In this document: in pieces, positions 1 to 5,737 of the stretch
Layout of the letters: the number at the start of each line of letters is the position of its first letter
Position numbering within the stretch: position 1 is the stretch's first letter
Assembly: GCA_001829505.1 (NCBI GenBank)
Contig: MIBK01000044.1
Span: 23,624-29,523 of the forward strand
Source: Spirochaetes bacterium RBG_16_67_19
Lineage (GTDB): Bacteria > Spirochaetota > Spirochaetia > SZUA-6 > DRHE01
DNA: 5,900 bases
Direction: 5' to 3'
Made by a program: the position numbers and the translations under genes
Notes under the pieces: model-generated
What the model was told of the DNA's origin: nothing
Seen by the model: only the letters and a program-made list of their open reading frames with translations
Database searches by the model: none

Positions 1-44
1 CGCCGCGCTGGGCCCGCGTCCTGAGAATCGCCTGAGGCCGCCCC

Positions 45-67
45 GGTAGCGGGCTACCTCTTCTTTT
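45..67 (+). terminator. Weak hairpin with T-rich tail at the aqpZ 3' end
   Basis: GGTAGC (45-50) and GCTACC (53-58) form a perfect 6-bp inverted repeat, followed on the plus strand by a pyrimidine tract (TCTTCTTTT, 59-67). It overlaps the aqpZ stop codon. Read on the plus strand it could stop transcription from a gene entering from the left. All three plus frames hit a stop before position 50, so a convergent gene could end here, but no gene can be identified from about 45 bases. The stem is short and the T tract is interrupted, so this may be chance. Confidence 0.25.
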
Positions 68-752
68 CCCAGAGCAACCGATACACGTAGCCGGCGATCA
101 CGGCTCCGGCAATGGGGGCGAACCAGAACAGCCAGAGCTGCTCCAGGGCCCAGCCGCCCACGAACACCGCGGGCCCGGTGGAGCGCGCCGGGTTCACGGA
201 GGTGTTGGTCACCGGGATGCTGATCAGGTGGATCAGGGTGAGGGCCAGGCCGATGGCCACCGGAGCCAGCCCCTGGGGCGCCCGCTTGTCGGTGGCGCCC
301 AGGATGACGATCAGGAACCCGAAGCTCAGCACCAGCTCGATGACCAGGCCGGCCAGCAGGGTGTAGTGCCCCGGGGAGTGGGCGCCATAGCCGTTGGCCG
401 CCAGGCCGCCGCTCAGCTTGAAGCCCGCCCTGCCGCTGGCGATCAGCCACAGCGCCGCGGCTCCGACGATCCCGCCCAGCACCTGGGCAATGATATAGTA
501 CGGCACGTCCTTGGATGGAAAGCGGCGGCCCGCCCACAGGCCGAGGGTCACGGCCGGATTCAGGTGACAGCCGGAAATATGGCCGATGGCGTAGGCCATA
601 GTGAGAACGGTGAGGCCGAAAGCCAGGGAAACCCCCAGCAGCCCGATGCCCACCCCGGGGAAGGCCGCCGCCAGCACGGCGCTGCCGCATCCTCCGAATA
701 CAAGCCAAAAGGTCCCCAGCAACTCCGCCCCGGCCCGCTTCATGATCGGCAT
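54..752 (-). CDS. aqpZ: Aquaporin Z, water channel
   Basis: This 232-residue MIP-family channel of the inner membrane passes water rapidly in response to osmotic change. It is very close to E. coli AqpZ (231 aa) along its whole length. The two pore-forming NPA motifs are at residues 65-67 and 187-189. The aromatic/arginine filter reads Phe45, His175, Thr184 and Arg190, matching the water-selective residues of AqpZ rather than a glycerol facilitator. The [12 protein letters not shown] stretch near the N-terminus and [15 protein letters not shown] before the second NPA are hallmark AqpZ sequence. Six membrane helices plus two half-helices fit the hydrophobicity. I chose the ATG at 752 because a strong Shine-Dalgarno lies just upstream and the protein then has the family length. 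An ATG three codons in (743) is possible, and an extension to 839 is not supported. It is transcribed alone, away from the protease gene. A cysteine (Cys62) replaces the second glycine of the usual GHISGGH before NPA1. Confidence 0.97.
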   Translation of the reverse strand: MPIMKRAGAELLGTFWLVFGGCGSAVLAAAFPGVGIGLLGVSLAFGLTVLTMAYAIGHISGCHLNPAVTLGLWAGRRFPSKDVPYYIIAQVLGGIVGAAALWLIASGRAGFKLSGGLAANGYGAHSPGHYTLLAGLVIELVLSFGFLIVILGATDKRAPQGLAPVAIGLALTLIHLISIPVTNTSVNPARSTGPAVFVGGWALEQLWLFWFAPIAGAVIAGYVYRLLWEKKR

Positions 753-756
753 ATGG

Positions 757-765
757 ACCTCCTCC
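757..765 (-). promoter_or_regulatory. Ribosome binding site of aqpZ
   Basis: The minus strand reads GGAGGAGGT, four bases before the ATG at 752. This near-perfect Shine-Dalgarno decides the start in favour of 752 over the longer reading frame. Confidence 0.85.
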
Positions 766-792
766 AGGTTCGTGCTGTTCCTGCTTCCGACG

Positions 793-821
793 ATTATAGG
801 ACCGTCGCAGCCGCCGCGCAA
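793..821 (-). promoter_or_regulatory. Sigma-70-type promoter of aqpZ
   Basis: On the minus strand a perfect -10 box TATAAT (793-798) is preceded, with a 17-bp spacer, by TTGCGC (816-821), which keeps the TTG core of the -35 box. Transcription would start near 786 and give a leader of about 30 bases containing the strong ribosome binding site. The -10 box also rules out coding use of the upstream extension of the frame. Confidence 0.6.
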
Positions 822-838
822 GCAATCGCCGGAACGCA

Positions 839-867
839 TGGACGCCTGGAGCCGGGCGTGGCATAGT
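839..867 (+). promoter_or_regulatory. Possible promoter of the protease lipoprotein gene, very short leader
   Basis: CATAGT (862-867) matches the -10 consensus at 4 of 6 positions. With a 17-bp spacer, TGGACG (839-844) matches the -35 at 4 of 6. The predicted start of transcription falls at about 874, immediately before the ATG at 875, so the mRNA would be leaderless or nearly so. This agrees with the absence of a convincing Shine-Dalgarno. Both boxes are weak, so the call is tentative. Confidence 0.25.
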
Positions 868-874
868 ATGATCC

Positions 875-2848
875 ATGAAACGCTTGACCGTCCTGTTTGG
901 CCTGTCGGCCTGTGCCATCCTGCTCTTCGGCTGTGCGTCGGCGGCCCCGCCGGCCCAAGAGGCGGGCAGGCTGCAGGAGGTCATCAATGCGGCTTGCTTC
1001 GAGGTGGTCGTTCCCCGGGTGGAAAAGGACTCTCTGACCTATGAGAAGCCGCTGCCCTGGGAGCTGATCCCCTTCAACGTGCGCAACGACAAGTACCTGC
1101 CCCTGGGCACCGCCTTCGCCATCGCCCCGGACCGCTTCCTCACCGCTTCGCACGTGGTCAGCCTCATGGACGACACCAGGCTGTACGGCGAGCTCAGCCT
1201 GCGCGACAAGCAGGGCCAGGTCTACCCCATCTCCGCCCTGCAGAGCTTCCACGTGCAAAAGGACTTCGCCGTCTTCACCTGCTCCGGCCTCAAGGCCGCC
1301 CGCTTCCTGAAGCTGCGTCCCTCCTTTTCGCTCAACGAGGCGGTTTACGCGGTGGGCAACATCTACGGCCAGGGCCTGGTGGCGGTGCCCAGCAGCATCC
1401 TGGGCACCCTGCCGGAGTCGGAGGACGGGCGCTGGCAGTACATCAAGAGCTCGCCGCCCAACGGCGAGGGCTCCAGCGGCGGGCCCCTGCTGGACAAGGA
1501 TTTCAACGTCATCGGCATCATCACCAGCAAGGACAACAACTTCAGCTACTCCCTGCCGGCGGCCGAGGTCCAGGACAGCCCCGCGGACAAGGGCGTCTTC
1601 CATGCCCGGATCCATTTCCGCTTCAGCCTGCTGCCGGGCAAGTCCTCGGAGCCGATGGACTTCGACCTGGAGCTGGACCTGCCCAAGCCGCTGGCCGAGG
1701 TCCGGCGCATCGCCCACGCCGCCTATGTGGAGCACTGCCGCAAGGGCATGGACCGCTTCATGGCCAGCCAGGGGGAGGAGTACTTCCCCAACGGCAGGAG
1801 CTCGGCGCAGGCCCTGCAGGATTCCTGCGACTCCTCGGGGCTGCAGCTGCTTTACAAGGACAAGGACGACGGCAAGTGGTACTTCAGCTCCCTGGAGAAG
1901 TCCACCTCCTCCCTGCCGGAGAACGCCAAGGTCTTCCATTCTTCGGTGGACGGAACGATCTTCCTGGACCTGGTCAAGCCGGACAACGTCACGCACGCCA
2001 GTCTGTATGGCGACCCGCGGCTCACCATGGACCTGATCCTGCGGGGGATCACCATTCCCCGCGCCTTCGCGGGTCAGGACATCCGCATCGTATCCCTCGG
2101 CTCCCCGTACGGCGAGGATTCCTACCAGGACTCCTATCGCCGGCAATGGAGGATCCACTACTGGCAGGTGGAGTTCTCCGACCAGGTGGCCATCCTGCTG
2201 TCCACGCCGACGCCGGATGGGTTGGTCGCCAGCTTGCGCTTCTGCGACTACGACGACCTGGAATCCTGGCTGTACGATCTGAAAAAGATCGCGGACCTTA
2301 TCTATATCCCGTACGTGGGCACGCTGGTCCAGTGGCAGGGCTTCCTGCAGCAAAGCTCCCATCTCTACCCTCCCCTGAGCACGGCCCGCGTCCTCTACCA
2401 GCCCGGCGCGTCGCTGCGGGTGGAGTGGGGGGATTTCCGCCTGTCCTGCGACAACAGCCAGTTCGAGATCACGGACAAGATGTACCTCGGCCTGATGCAC
2501 GACTTCTACCTGGACCGGGGCAAGGTGGTCTGGGGGCTGCGCCGGGTCAGCCTGGACGAGGAAAGGCGGCACAACTACTTCGTTTCCTATCGCTACCTGC
2601 GGCCGCCGGAAGGCCTGGACGCCGGATACGAGAAGCAGTGGCAGGGCTTCAGCCGCCTGGATTACCCGTATAACGAAGTCCCCTTCTCCAAGGACGGCCG
2701 GACCGACATCGGCACGGTGCTGCGCTTGTCGGACGCCGACTCCCCTTTCGGCTACTCGCTGTACCTGGCCCAGGAGGGCACCATCGCTCCGGAGCTCATG
2801 AAGCAGAAGCTGACGGAGCTGAAGAGCTGCCTGGTCTACGGGCGGTGA
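875..2848 (+). CDS. Trypsin-like serine protease lipoprotein with large unknown C-terminal region
   Basis: The 657-residue protein begins with a lipoprotein signal peptide: MKR, a hydrophobic core, then lipobox L-F-G-C with Cys20 as the lipidated residue. It is therefore probably anchored to the inner or outer membrane, facing the periplasm or exterior. Residues about 75-230 look like a chymotrypsin-fold peptidase, with His93 in TASHV, Asp130 in KDFAVF and Ser201 in GEGSSGGPL. The order and spacing are those of trypsin-like/DegP-type enzymes, so activity is plausible. No PDZ domain is apparent. Residues about 240-657 match nothing I recognise. They are rich in aromatic and charged residues with scattered cysteines (288, 318, 457, 525, 652) and have no obvious membrane segment. 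The gene stands alone, divergent from aqpZ and convergent with the DUF362 gene. No good Shine-Dalgarno precedes the ATG, but the signal peptide starts exactly there. The protease call is strong; substrate and pathway are unknown. Confidence 0.88.
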   Translation: MKRLTVLFGLSACAILLFGCASAAPPAQEAGRLQEVINAACFEVVVPRVEKDSLTYEKPLPWELIPFNVRNDKYLPLGTAFAIAPDRFLTASHVVSLMDDTRLYGELSLRDKQGQVYPISALQSFHVQKDFAVFTCSGLKAARFLKLRPSFSLNEAVYAVGNIYGQGLVAVPSSILGTLPESEDGRWQYIKSSPPNGEGSSGGPLLDKDFNVIGIITSKDNNFSYSLPAAEVQDSPADKGVFHARIHFRFSLLPGKSSEPMDFDLELDLPKPLAEVRRIAHAAYVEHCRKGMDRFMASQGEEYFPNGRSSAQALQDSCDSSGLQLLYKDKDDGKWYFSSLEKSTSSLPENAKVFHSSVDGTIFLDLVKPDNVTHASLYGDPRLTMDLILRGITIPRAFAGQDIRIVSLGSPYGEDSYQDSYRRQWRIHYWQVEFSDQVAILLSTPTPDGLVASLRFCDYDDLESWLYDLKKIADLIYIPYVGTLVQWQGFLQQSSHLYPPLSTARVLYQPGASLRVEWGDFRLSCDNSQFEITDKMYLGLMHDFYLDRGKVVWGLRRVSLDEERRHNYFVSYRYLRPPEGLDAGYEKQWQGFSRLDYPYNEVPFSKDGRTDIGTVLRLSDADSPFGYSLYLAQEGTIAPELMKQKLTELKSCLVYGR

Positions 2849-2866
2849 CTCGCGGACGGTAAGGGC

Positions 2867-2886
2867 CCGGCCGCTCAGTCGGCCGG
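2867..2886. terminator. GC-rich inverted repeat between convergent genes
   Basis: CCGGCCG (2867-2873) and CGGCCGG (2880-2886) form a perfect 7-bp stem with a 6-base loop, CTCAGT. It sits in the 26-bp gap between the protease stop and the DUF362 stop and runs over the latter. No T tract follows on either strand, so it is not a classical intrinsic terminator. It could still block converging transcripts or protect 3' ends. Confidence 0.35.
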
Positions 2887-4335
2887 CACCCGAAAGCCTT
2901 CCAGGGAAGTCACCGTGACGTTCACCTTCTCGAGGTCGATGGTCACGGGGTAGCCCGCGCGCTGCAGCGCCTTCAGGGAAAGGCGCAGCCAGTCCCCGAA
3001 AGAGCCCCGGCGGGTCAGGTCGGGGTCCATGGAATCCGCGCCGCCGTATCCCAGCTCCCGCGCCGCGGGCAGCAGGATGCTCTTCGCCGCCCAGTAGTCC
3101 AGGGCCACCGGGTCCCGGGAGGCGGCGATGATGTTCACCTGCGTGGCCTGGGAGTACGAGGTCCGCGGGCCCCGTCCCGGAGCCGCGTTGATCCAGACGG
3201 CGTCCAGGACATTGAGCACCGGAAAGCGCGTTTGGGCCATCTGGGTGCCCATGCCCCCCGTGCCGACGCTCCGGTGGGGGGTGTGGCCGGCCAGCCGATC
3301 CGATACCACCCCCATGTAATGCTTGACGCTGGCGGTGACGCCGTAGATCGAATGGGACTTCAGCACGGGCACGTTGATCACTTTCAGGCGTCCGGAATCG
3401 TAGCTCCCGGAGCCGGAATCCCATATGCCTTCCTTGAAGCTGATGCGTGTGCCGTACCGGGAGGCGAACTTGGGGTAGGAAACGATGATGCCGGTCTCCG
3501 GCGACGCGGAGGATTCCACGACGTACCCGTCCCTCGCGTCACCGCGGACGTATTCCTCCACCCGGCTGGAAGTGAGGCGGTCCCAGGAAACCGTGGAGAC
3601 CCTGTGCCGGGCGGAAAACCTCTCCGCCACCTTCCGCATGGACTGGGTCTGGTCGACGGCATTGTTCCGCTCCCAGTCCAGGCTCCCCCCGCTGCCCGCG
3701 GCCCCGTACTGGGCTTGGCCGTTGTCGGCGATCACGATCTCCCCGGCGAACTCGTCGGGATGTCCGAGCACGCCCTCGACGATCGCCTTGACCAGGTCCG
3801 TGTTCGTTCCCCCGCGCTCGTCCCACTGGCTGTTGACCTTGAGGATGAGCACGTCGTCCCGGTTGAACAGGGCGTAGAAGGACTGATCCCTGCCCTCCAT
3901 CTTCGCTATTAGGCGCTGGAAACCTTCATCCGCGCCCGTGGTGCCCTGGACGGCATAGATGTCCGAGAAGGTGCCTGCCGGCAGCCGCCTTGCGGCCAGC
4001 CTCAAGTCCACCACCTGTCCCGCCGGCTGGGAAGGCTGGAAGGAGGCGCTGGTAAAAAAGCCTGCCGCCTGCCCGGCGATGCCCGCGGCGGCCACTGCCG
4101 CAAGAAACAAGACCACGATGCGCAGAGGGGCCGGACCTGCCAGGAGGGCGTCGCGCCGCGCGATGGCGGGGAGCGCCAGCATTCCCAGCCAGGCCGAGGC
4201 GTTGACCAGGGCGGCCTTCTGGCAGGGGTAGGCGGCCCGCGACGGCTTGCTGCCCGTGCGGATTACAAACCACAGCAGGCTGGCGATCCCCATCACCAGG
4301 AAGCCGTACCACACGTGCTTATGGCGATGATTCAT
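2875..4335 (-). CDS. Membrane-anchored DUF362 domain protein
   Basis: The 486-residue protein has hydrophobic segments at about 8-25, 42-57 and 71-92, followed by a long soluble part. The soluble part carries DUF362 hallmarks: DVLILKVNSQWDE (161-173) leading into TDLVKAIVEGVL, EIVIADNGQ (199-207), LKVINVPVLKSH (317-328) with ASVKHYMGVVS (335-345), and SRDPVALDYWAAK (406-418). The biochemical role of DUF362 is not established. Many members carry ferredoxin-type Fe-S motifs, but this one has no CxxCxxC cluster. The first loop contains KPSRAAYPCQKAA (30-42), a basic-Cys motif I associate with the membrane-anchored branch of the family. With the N-terminus inside, the large domain would lie outside the cytoplasm (inference). 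I chose the ATG at 4335; a TTG at 4383 would add 16 residues with no membrane or family features. No Shine-Dalgarno is visible. The gene is divergent from the ECF operon and convergent with the protease, so no co-transcribed partner helps to assign function. Confidence 0.88.
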   Translation of the reverse strand: MNHRHKHVWYGFLVMGIASLLWFVIRTGSKPSRAAYPCQKAALVNASAWLGMLALPAIARRDALLAGPAPLRIVVLFLAAVAAAGIAGQAAGFFTSASFQPSQPAGQVVDLRLAARRLPAGTFSDIYAVQGTTGADEGFQRLIAKMEGRDQSFYALFNRDDVLILKVNSQWDERGGTNTDLVKAIVEGVLGHPDEFAGEIVIADNGQAQYGAAGSGGSLDWERNNAVDQTQSMRKVAERFSARHRVSTVSWDRLTSSRVEEYVRGDARDGYVVESSASPETGIIVSYPKFASRYGTRISFKEGIWDSGSGSYDSGRLKVINVPVLKSHSIYGVTASVKHYMGVVSDRLAGHTPHRSVGTGGMGTQMAQTRFPVLNVLDAVWINAAPGRGPRTSYSQATQVNIIAASRDPVALDYWAAKSILLPAARELGYGGADSMDPDLTRRGSFGDWLRLSLKALQRAGYPVTIDLEKVNVTVTSLEGFRVPAD

Positions 4336-4342
4336 GAGTATA

Positions 4343-4371
4343 TCTGTAGTATTTGCACCTGCTGTTGTCAA
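4343..4371 (-). promoter_or_regulatory. Candidate promoter of the DUF362 gene
   Basis: The minus strand carries a perfect -35 box TTGACA (4366-4371) and, after 17 bp, TACAGA (4343-4348), a weak 3-of-6 match to -10. Transcription would begin about at the ATG (4335), giving a leaderless message. That fits the lack of a ribosome binding site. Confidence 0.35.
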
Positions 4372-4394
4372 TCCGGTATACAATGTATTACAAT
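4365..4394 (+). promoter_or_regulatory. Candidate promoter of the MshEN-ECF operon
   Basis: The plus strand has TTGTCA (4365-4370, 5 of 6 to the -35 consensus), an 18-bp spacer, and TACAAT (4389-4394, 5 of 6 to -10). The -35 overlaps the -35 of the divergent DUF362 promoter in the small palindrome TTGTCAA. A second TACAAT lies at 4379-4384, exactly 10 bp upstream of the first. Transcription would start near 4401, very close to the ATG at 4405. Confidence 0.4.
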
Positions 4395-4404
4395 CGAGGC
4401 CGGC

Positions 4405-4596
4405 ATGGCTGAACGAATCGGCGATTTTCTGGTCAGAGTCGGCAGTCTGAAAGCCTCCCAGGTCGACGAGGTGCTGCGCCTCCAGAAAGCGGGGGACCCG
4501 CGGAAATTCGGGGAAATCGCCCTGCAGCTTGGCTACATCAGCGATGACGCGATCAAGCGCTACGTGGACTACCTGGAAAAAACCAACCCCGGCTGA
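4405..4596 (+). CDS. Small stand-alone MshEN/GspE-N-like domain protein
   Basis: The 63-residue protein consists almost wholly of two helical repeats like those of the N-terminal domain of type II secretion/type IV pilus ATPases (GspE/PilB/MshE). Repeat 1, Arg4 to Gln27, reads RIGDFLVRVGSLK... ending LRLQ. Repeat 2, Lys34 to Leu57, reads KFGEIALQLGYIS... ending DYL. Each keeps the (R/K)hG......G.h....h...h pattern of the MshEN c-di-GMP-binding motif, and they are separated by six residues (five is usual). The second lacks the terminal Gln, so binding of c-di-GMP is possible but unproven. There is no ATPase domain, signal peptide or membrane segment; the protein should be cytoplasmic. I chose the ATG at 4405: GAGG at 4396-4399 is correctly placed, and the longer frame from 4315 would add a Cys-rich, unlike-protein stretch running through the promoter. 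It is the first gene of a likely operon with the ECF sigma factor 50 bp downstream. Confidence 0.75.
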   Translation: MAERIGDFLVRVGSLKASQVDEVLRLQKAGDPRKFGEIALQLGYISDDAIKRYVDYLEKTNPG

Positions 4597-4646
4597 CCTC
4601 CGCCCACACTAAAACCGCTGCCCGCCCGTCGATATGGGTGTACGCC

Positions 4647-5177
4647 ATGAACGATTCCCATGAACGGCTGGAGAAAGCCTACAGGAGCGAAAAACCCCGG
4701 TTCCTGGCCCGCCTGCGCGCCGCCGGACGCAACCTGGAGGAAGCCGAGGACATTGTGCACGACGTCTATGCCGAGACCATGGAACGCCTTCACCTGGTGG
4801 CGGACATCCACAACCTGCCGGCCTGGCTCAATTCGCTGCTGACCCGGCGGCTGATCGACGCCTGGCGCCATGATCGGGTCCGCGTCGCATCCGGCGAAAC
4901 CGACGTGACCGAGGATACGCTGCGGGAAATCATCTCCGCGATGGGCCTGGACCCGCAGGACGCCTTCATCCGGGACAGCCTCCTGGAGGCGCTGAACGAC
5001 GCCCTGCGGGTCCTGCCGGCCCCGCAGCGCCAGGTGGTGGAAGCCCAGGTATTCGGCGGCCGGAGCTTTCGGGAAATCGCGGAGGCCACGGGCGAGAGCA
5101 TCGACACCCTGACGTCGCGCAAGCGCTACGCGCTGCGCAATCTCGCCCGGGCCCTGAGGCACTGGATCGAAGAATGA
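4647..5177 (+). CDS. ECF-type RNA polymerase sigma factor
   Basis: The 176-residue protein has the two-domain plan of group 4 (ECF) sigma factors. Sigma-2 spans about residues 12-77, with NLEEAEDIVHDVYAETMERL (29-48) as the core-binding helix, then LPAWLNSLLTRRLIDAWRHD (57-76). Sigma-4 spans about 112-173: LRVLPAPQRQVVEAQVFGG (120-138) followed by the helix-turn-helix SFREIAEATGESIDTLTSRK (140-159) that contacts the -35 element. The linker (78-111) is short and acidic, with no sigma-3. It should direct transcription of a small regulon in answer to an envelope or cytoplasmic signal. Start: ATG at 4647 gives a typical N-terminus; a GTG at 4638 would add three residues. Neither has a strong Shine-Dalgarno (GGGTGT at 4636-4641 is the best), which hints at modest translation or coupling to the upstream gene. 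No zinc-binding anti-sigma gene follows; the next gene encodes a small membrane protein. I cannot assign an ECF subgroup by eye. Confidence 0.92.
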   Translation: MNDSHERLEKAYRSEKPRFLARLRAAGRNLEEAEDIVHDVYAETMERLHLVADIHNLPAWLNSLLTRRLIDAWRHDRVRVASGETDVTEDTLREIISAMGLDPQDAFIRDSLLEALNDALRVLPAPQRQVVEAQVFGGRSFREIAEATGESIDTLTSRKRYALRNLARALRHWIEE

Positions 5178-5181
5178 GATC

Positions 5182-5186
5182 GGAGG
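5182..5186 (+). promoter_or_regulatory. Upstream ribosome binding site for an alternative start at 5193
   Basis: GGAGG lies six bases before an in-frame ATG at 5193. Using it would add eight residues (MSKQGGCD) to the membrane protein. Confidence 0.5.
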
Positions 5187-5203
5187 AAAGGAATGTCCAA
5201 GCA

Positions 5204-5209
5204 AGGAGG
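5204..5209 (+). promoter_or_regulatory. Ribosome binding site for the start at 5217
   Basis: A perfect AGGAGG lies seven bases before the ATG at 5217. It is stronger than the upstream GGAGG, so I prefer 5217. It lies inside the extended reading frame, where it encodes Gln-Gly-Gly. Confidence 0.7.
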
Positions 5210-5216
5210 ATGTGAC

Positions 5217-5522
5217 ATGGGTGAATGGTGGGAAGAGCGCAGCCTGGCGCAGAAAATCCTTCTGGGGATCGGGTTCGGCATCCTCGGGATCGGCCTGCTG
5301 GCCCTTTTCGGCTGGGTCGTCATGCTGCTTTGGAACTGGCTGATGCCGGAGCTCTTCGGCCTCAAGCGCCTGGGTTACTGGCAGGCCTGGGGATTGCTTG
5401 CTCTGTGCACGATCCTGTTCAAGGGTTTCGGCTCAGGGCACGGTGACAACCGCAGCGATCGCAAACGCAAGAGGCACTTGCGGCGCTATCTGCGGGAGGA
5501 GCCGCCCTCTACGGAAGCCTGA
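5217..5522 (+). CDS. Small two-helix membrane protein, likely partner of the ECF sigma factor
   Basis: The 101-residue protein has two hydrophobic segments, at about 14-41 and 56-70, joined by a short loop (NWLMPELFGLKRLGYWQ). The C-terminal tail of about 30 residues is strongly basic (RKRKRHLRRYLR). The positive-inside rule puts both ends in the cytoplasm and the loop in the periplasm. The pattern WNWLMP.LFG...YWQA.GLL.L..ILF, with glycines after the second helix, resembles a family of about 100-residue membrane proteins that I recall being encoded beside ECF sigma factors; I cannot name a Pfam family. It starts 39 bp after the sigma stop (15 bp if the ATG at 5193 is used), so it is surely co-transcribed, and the operon ends right after it at a strong terminator. 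It may act as a membrane regulator (anti-sigma-like) or as a sensor for the sigma factor; no classical anti-sigma domain or zinc motif is visible. Confidence 0.82.
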   Translation: MGEWWEERSLAQKILLGIGFGILGIGLLALFGWVVMLLWNWLMPELFGLKRLGYWQAWGLLALCTILFKGFGSGHGDNRSDRKRKRHLRRYLREEPPSTEA

Positions 5523-5526
5523 CCGC
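5515..5526 (+). repeat. 12-bp direct repeat, copy 1
   Basis: AAGCCTGACCGC here covers the last codons and stop of the small membrane protein gene. An identical copy lies at 5614-5625, 99 bp downstream, with the terminator in between. The match does not extend on either side. Confidence 0.5.
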
Positions 5527-5535
5527 ATCGAGACC

Positions 5536-5569
5536 AAGCCCGGGGGGGGATAACCCCCCGGGCTTTTTT
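5536..5569 (+). terminator. Strong rho-independent terminator of the ECF operon
   Basis: A 12-bp perfect stem, AAGCCCGGGGGG (5536-5547) with CCCCCCGGGCTT (5554-5565), closes a GGATAA loop and runs into six T residues (5564-5569). It begins 13 bp after the stop of the membrane protein gene, ends the plus-strand operon and isolates it from the lipoprotein gene downstream. Confidence 0.95.
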
Positions 5570-5613
5570 AGAGGTATCCGCTCACAAAAACGTCATCCGA
5601 TTTCAAGATATGC

Positions 5614-5625
5614 AAGCCTGACCGC
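5614..5625 (+). repeat. 12-bp direct repeat, copy 2
   Basis: This is the second copy of AAGCCTGACCGC, in the AT-richer intergenic region beyond the terminator. It is too short to be called a mobile-element scar; it may be a short duplication or chance. Confidence 0.5.
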
Positions 5626-5649
5626 CAAAGTAATACAAGCCAGGCGCTC

Positions 5650-5660
5650 ACCTGACAGGT
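5650..5660. promoter_or_regulatory. Palindrome, possible operator
   Basis: ACCTG-A-CAGGT is a perfect 11-bp palindrome centred about 80 bp upstream of the predicted transcription start of the last lipoprotein gene. Palindromes of this kind are often bound by dimeric regulators, but no regulator can be named and the site is single. Confidence 0.3.
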
Positions 5661-5710
5661 TTCTTCTATATTAGTACTTCATTAGATTTTTCTGCATAAT
5701 CTCGGTTGTC

Positions 5711-5726
5711 TGGCATGTGTCTTGCA
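5711..5726 (+). promoter_or_regulatory. Sigma-54-like -24/-12 promoter element
   Basis: TGGCATG-TGTC-TTGCA fits the sigma-54 (RpoN) consensus TGGCACG-N4-TTGCW with one change (T for the second C). The GG (5712-5713) and GC (5724-5725) are exactly 10 bp apart, as required. The predicted transcription start, near 5737, touches the ATG at 5738, so the mRNA would be leaderless. That is unusual for sigma-54 genes and lowers confidence. The rest of the gap (5570-5710) holds no gene I can see. A weak -10-like CATAAT at 5695-5700 is an alternative. Confidence 0.35.
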
Positions 5727-5737
5727 TAGTGCTGCAT

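Noticed and set aside
753..839. N-terminal extension of aquaporin by 29 residues.
   Set aside because: It runs through a perfect TATAAT box and the GGAGGAGG ribosome binding site; the shorter form has the AqpZ family length.
831..860. ECF-type promoter (GGAAC at 831-835) upstream of the protease gene.
   Set aside because: The nearest CGT-type -10 is about 21 bp away, too far for the usual 15-17 bp spacing.
794..3424. Very long minus-strand open frame (about 876 codons) running antisense to the protease gene and into the DUF362 gene.
   Set aside because: It is a by-product of high GC at third positions on the plus strand. The translation is rich in Q, G, A, V and R with no domain, while the plus strand encodes a full lipoprotein signal peptide and catalytic triad, and the frame also overlaps DUF362 in a different minus-strand frame.
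4336..4383. TTG start for DUF362 adding 16 residues.
   Set aside because: No ribosome binding site, and it overlaps the divergent promoter boxes; the ATG at 4335 directly precedes the first membrane segment.
4315..4404. Upstream extension of the small MshEN-like protein by 30 residues.
   Set aside because: The added stretch is Cys-rich and unlike the domain, overlaps the DUF362 start and runs through the promoter; GAGG fits the ATG at 4405.
4597..4646. Separate promoter, including an ECF-type autoregulated one, just before the sigma factor gene.
   Set aside because: I found no GGAAC/CGTC-like pair or -35/-10 pair at proper spacing; co-transcription with the upstream gene is simpler.
4569..5204. 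Minus-strand open frame antisense to the ECF sigma factor (about 211 codons).
   Set aside because: It shadows a well-supported sigma factor gene and has no recognisable domain or ribosome binding site.
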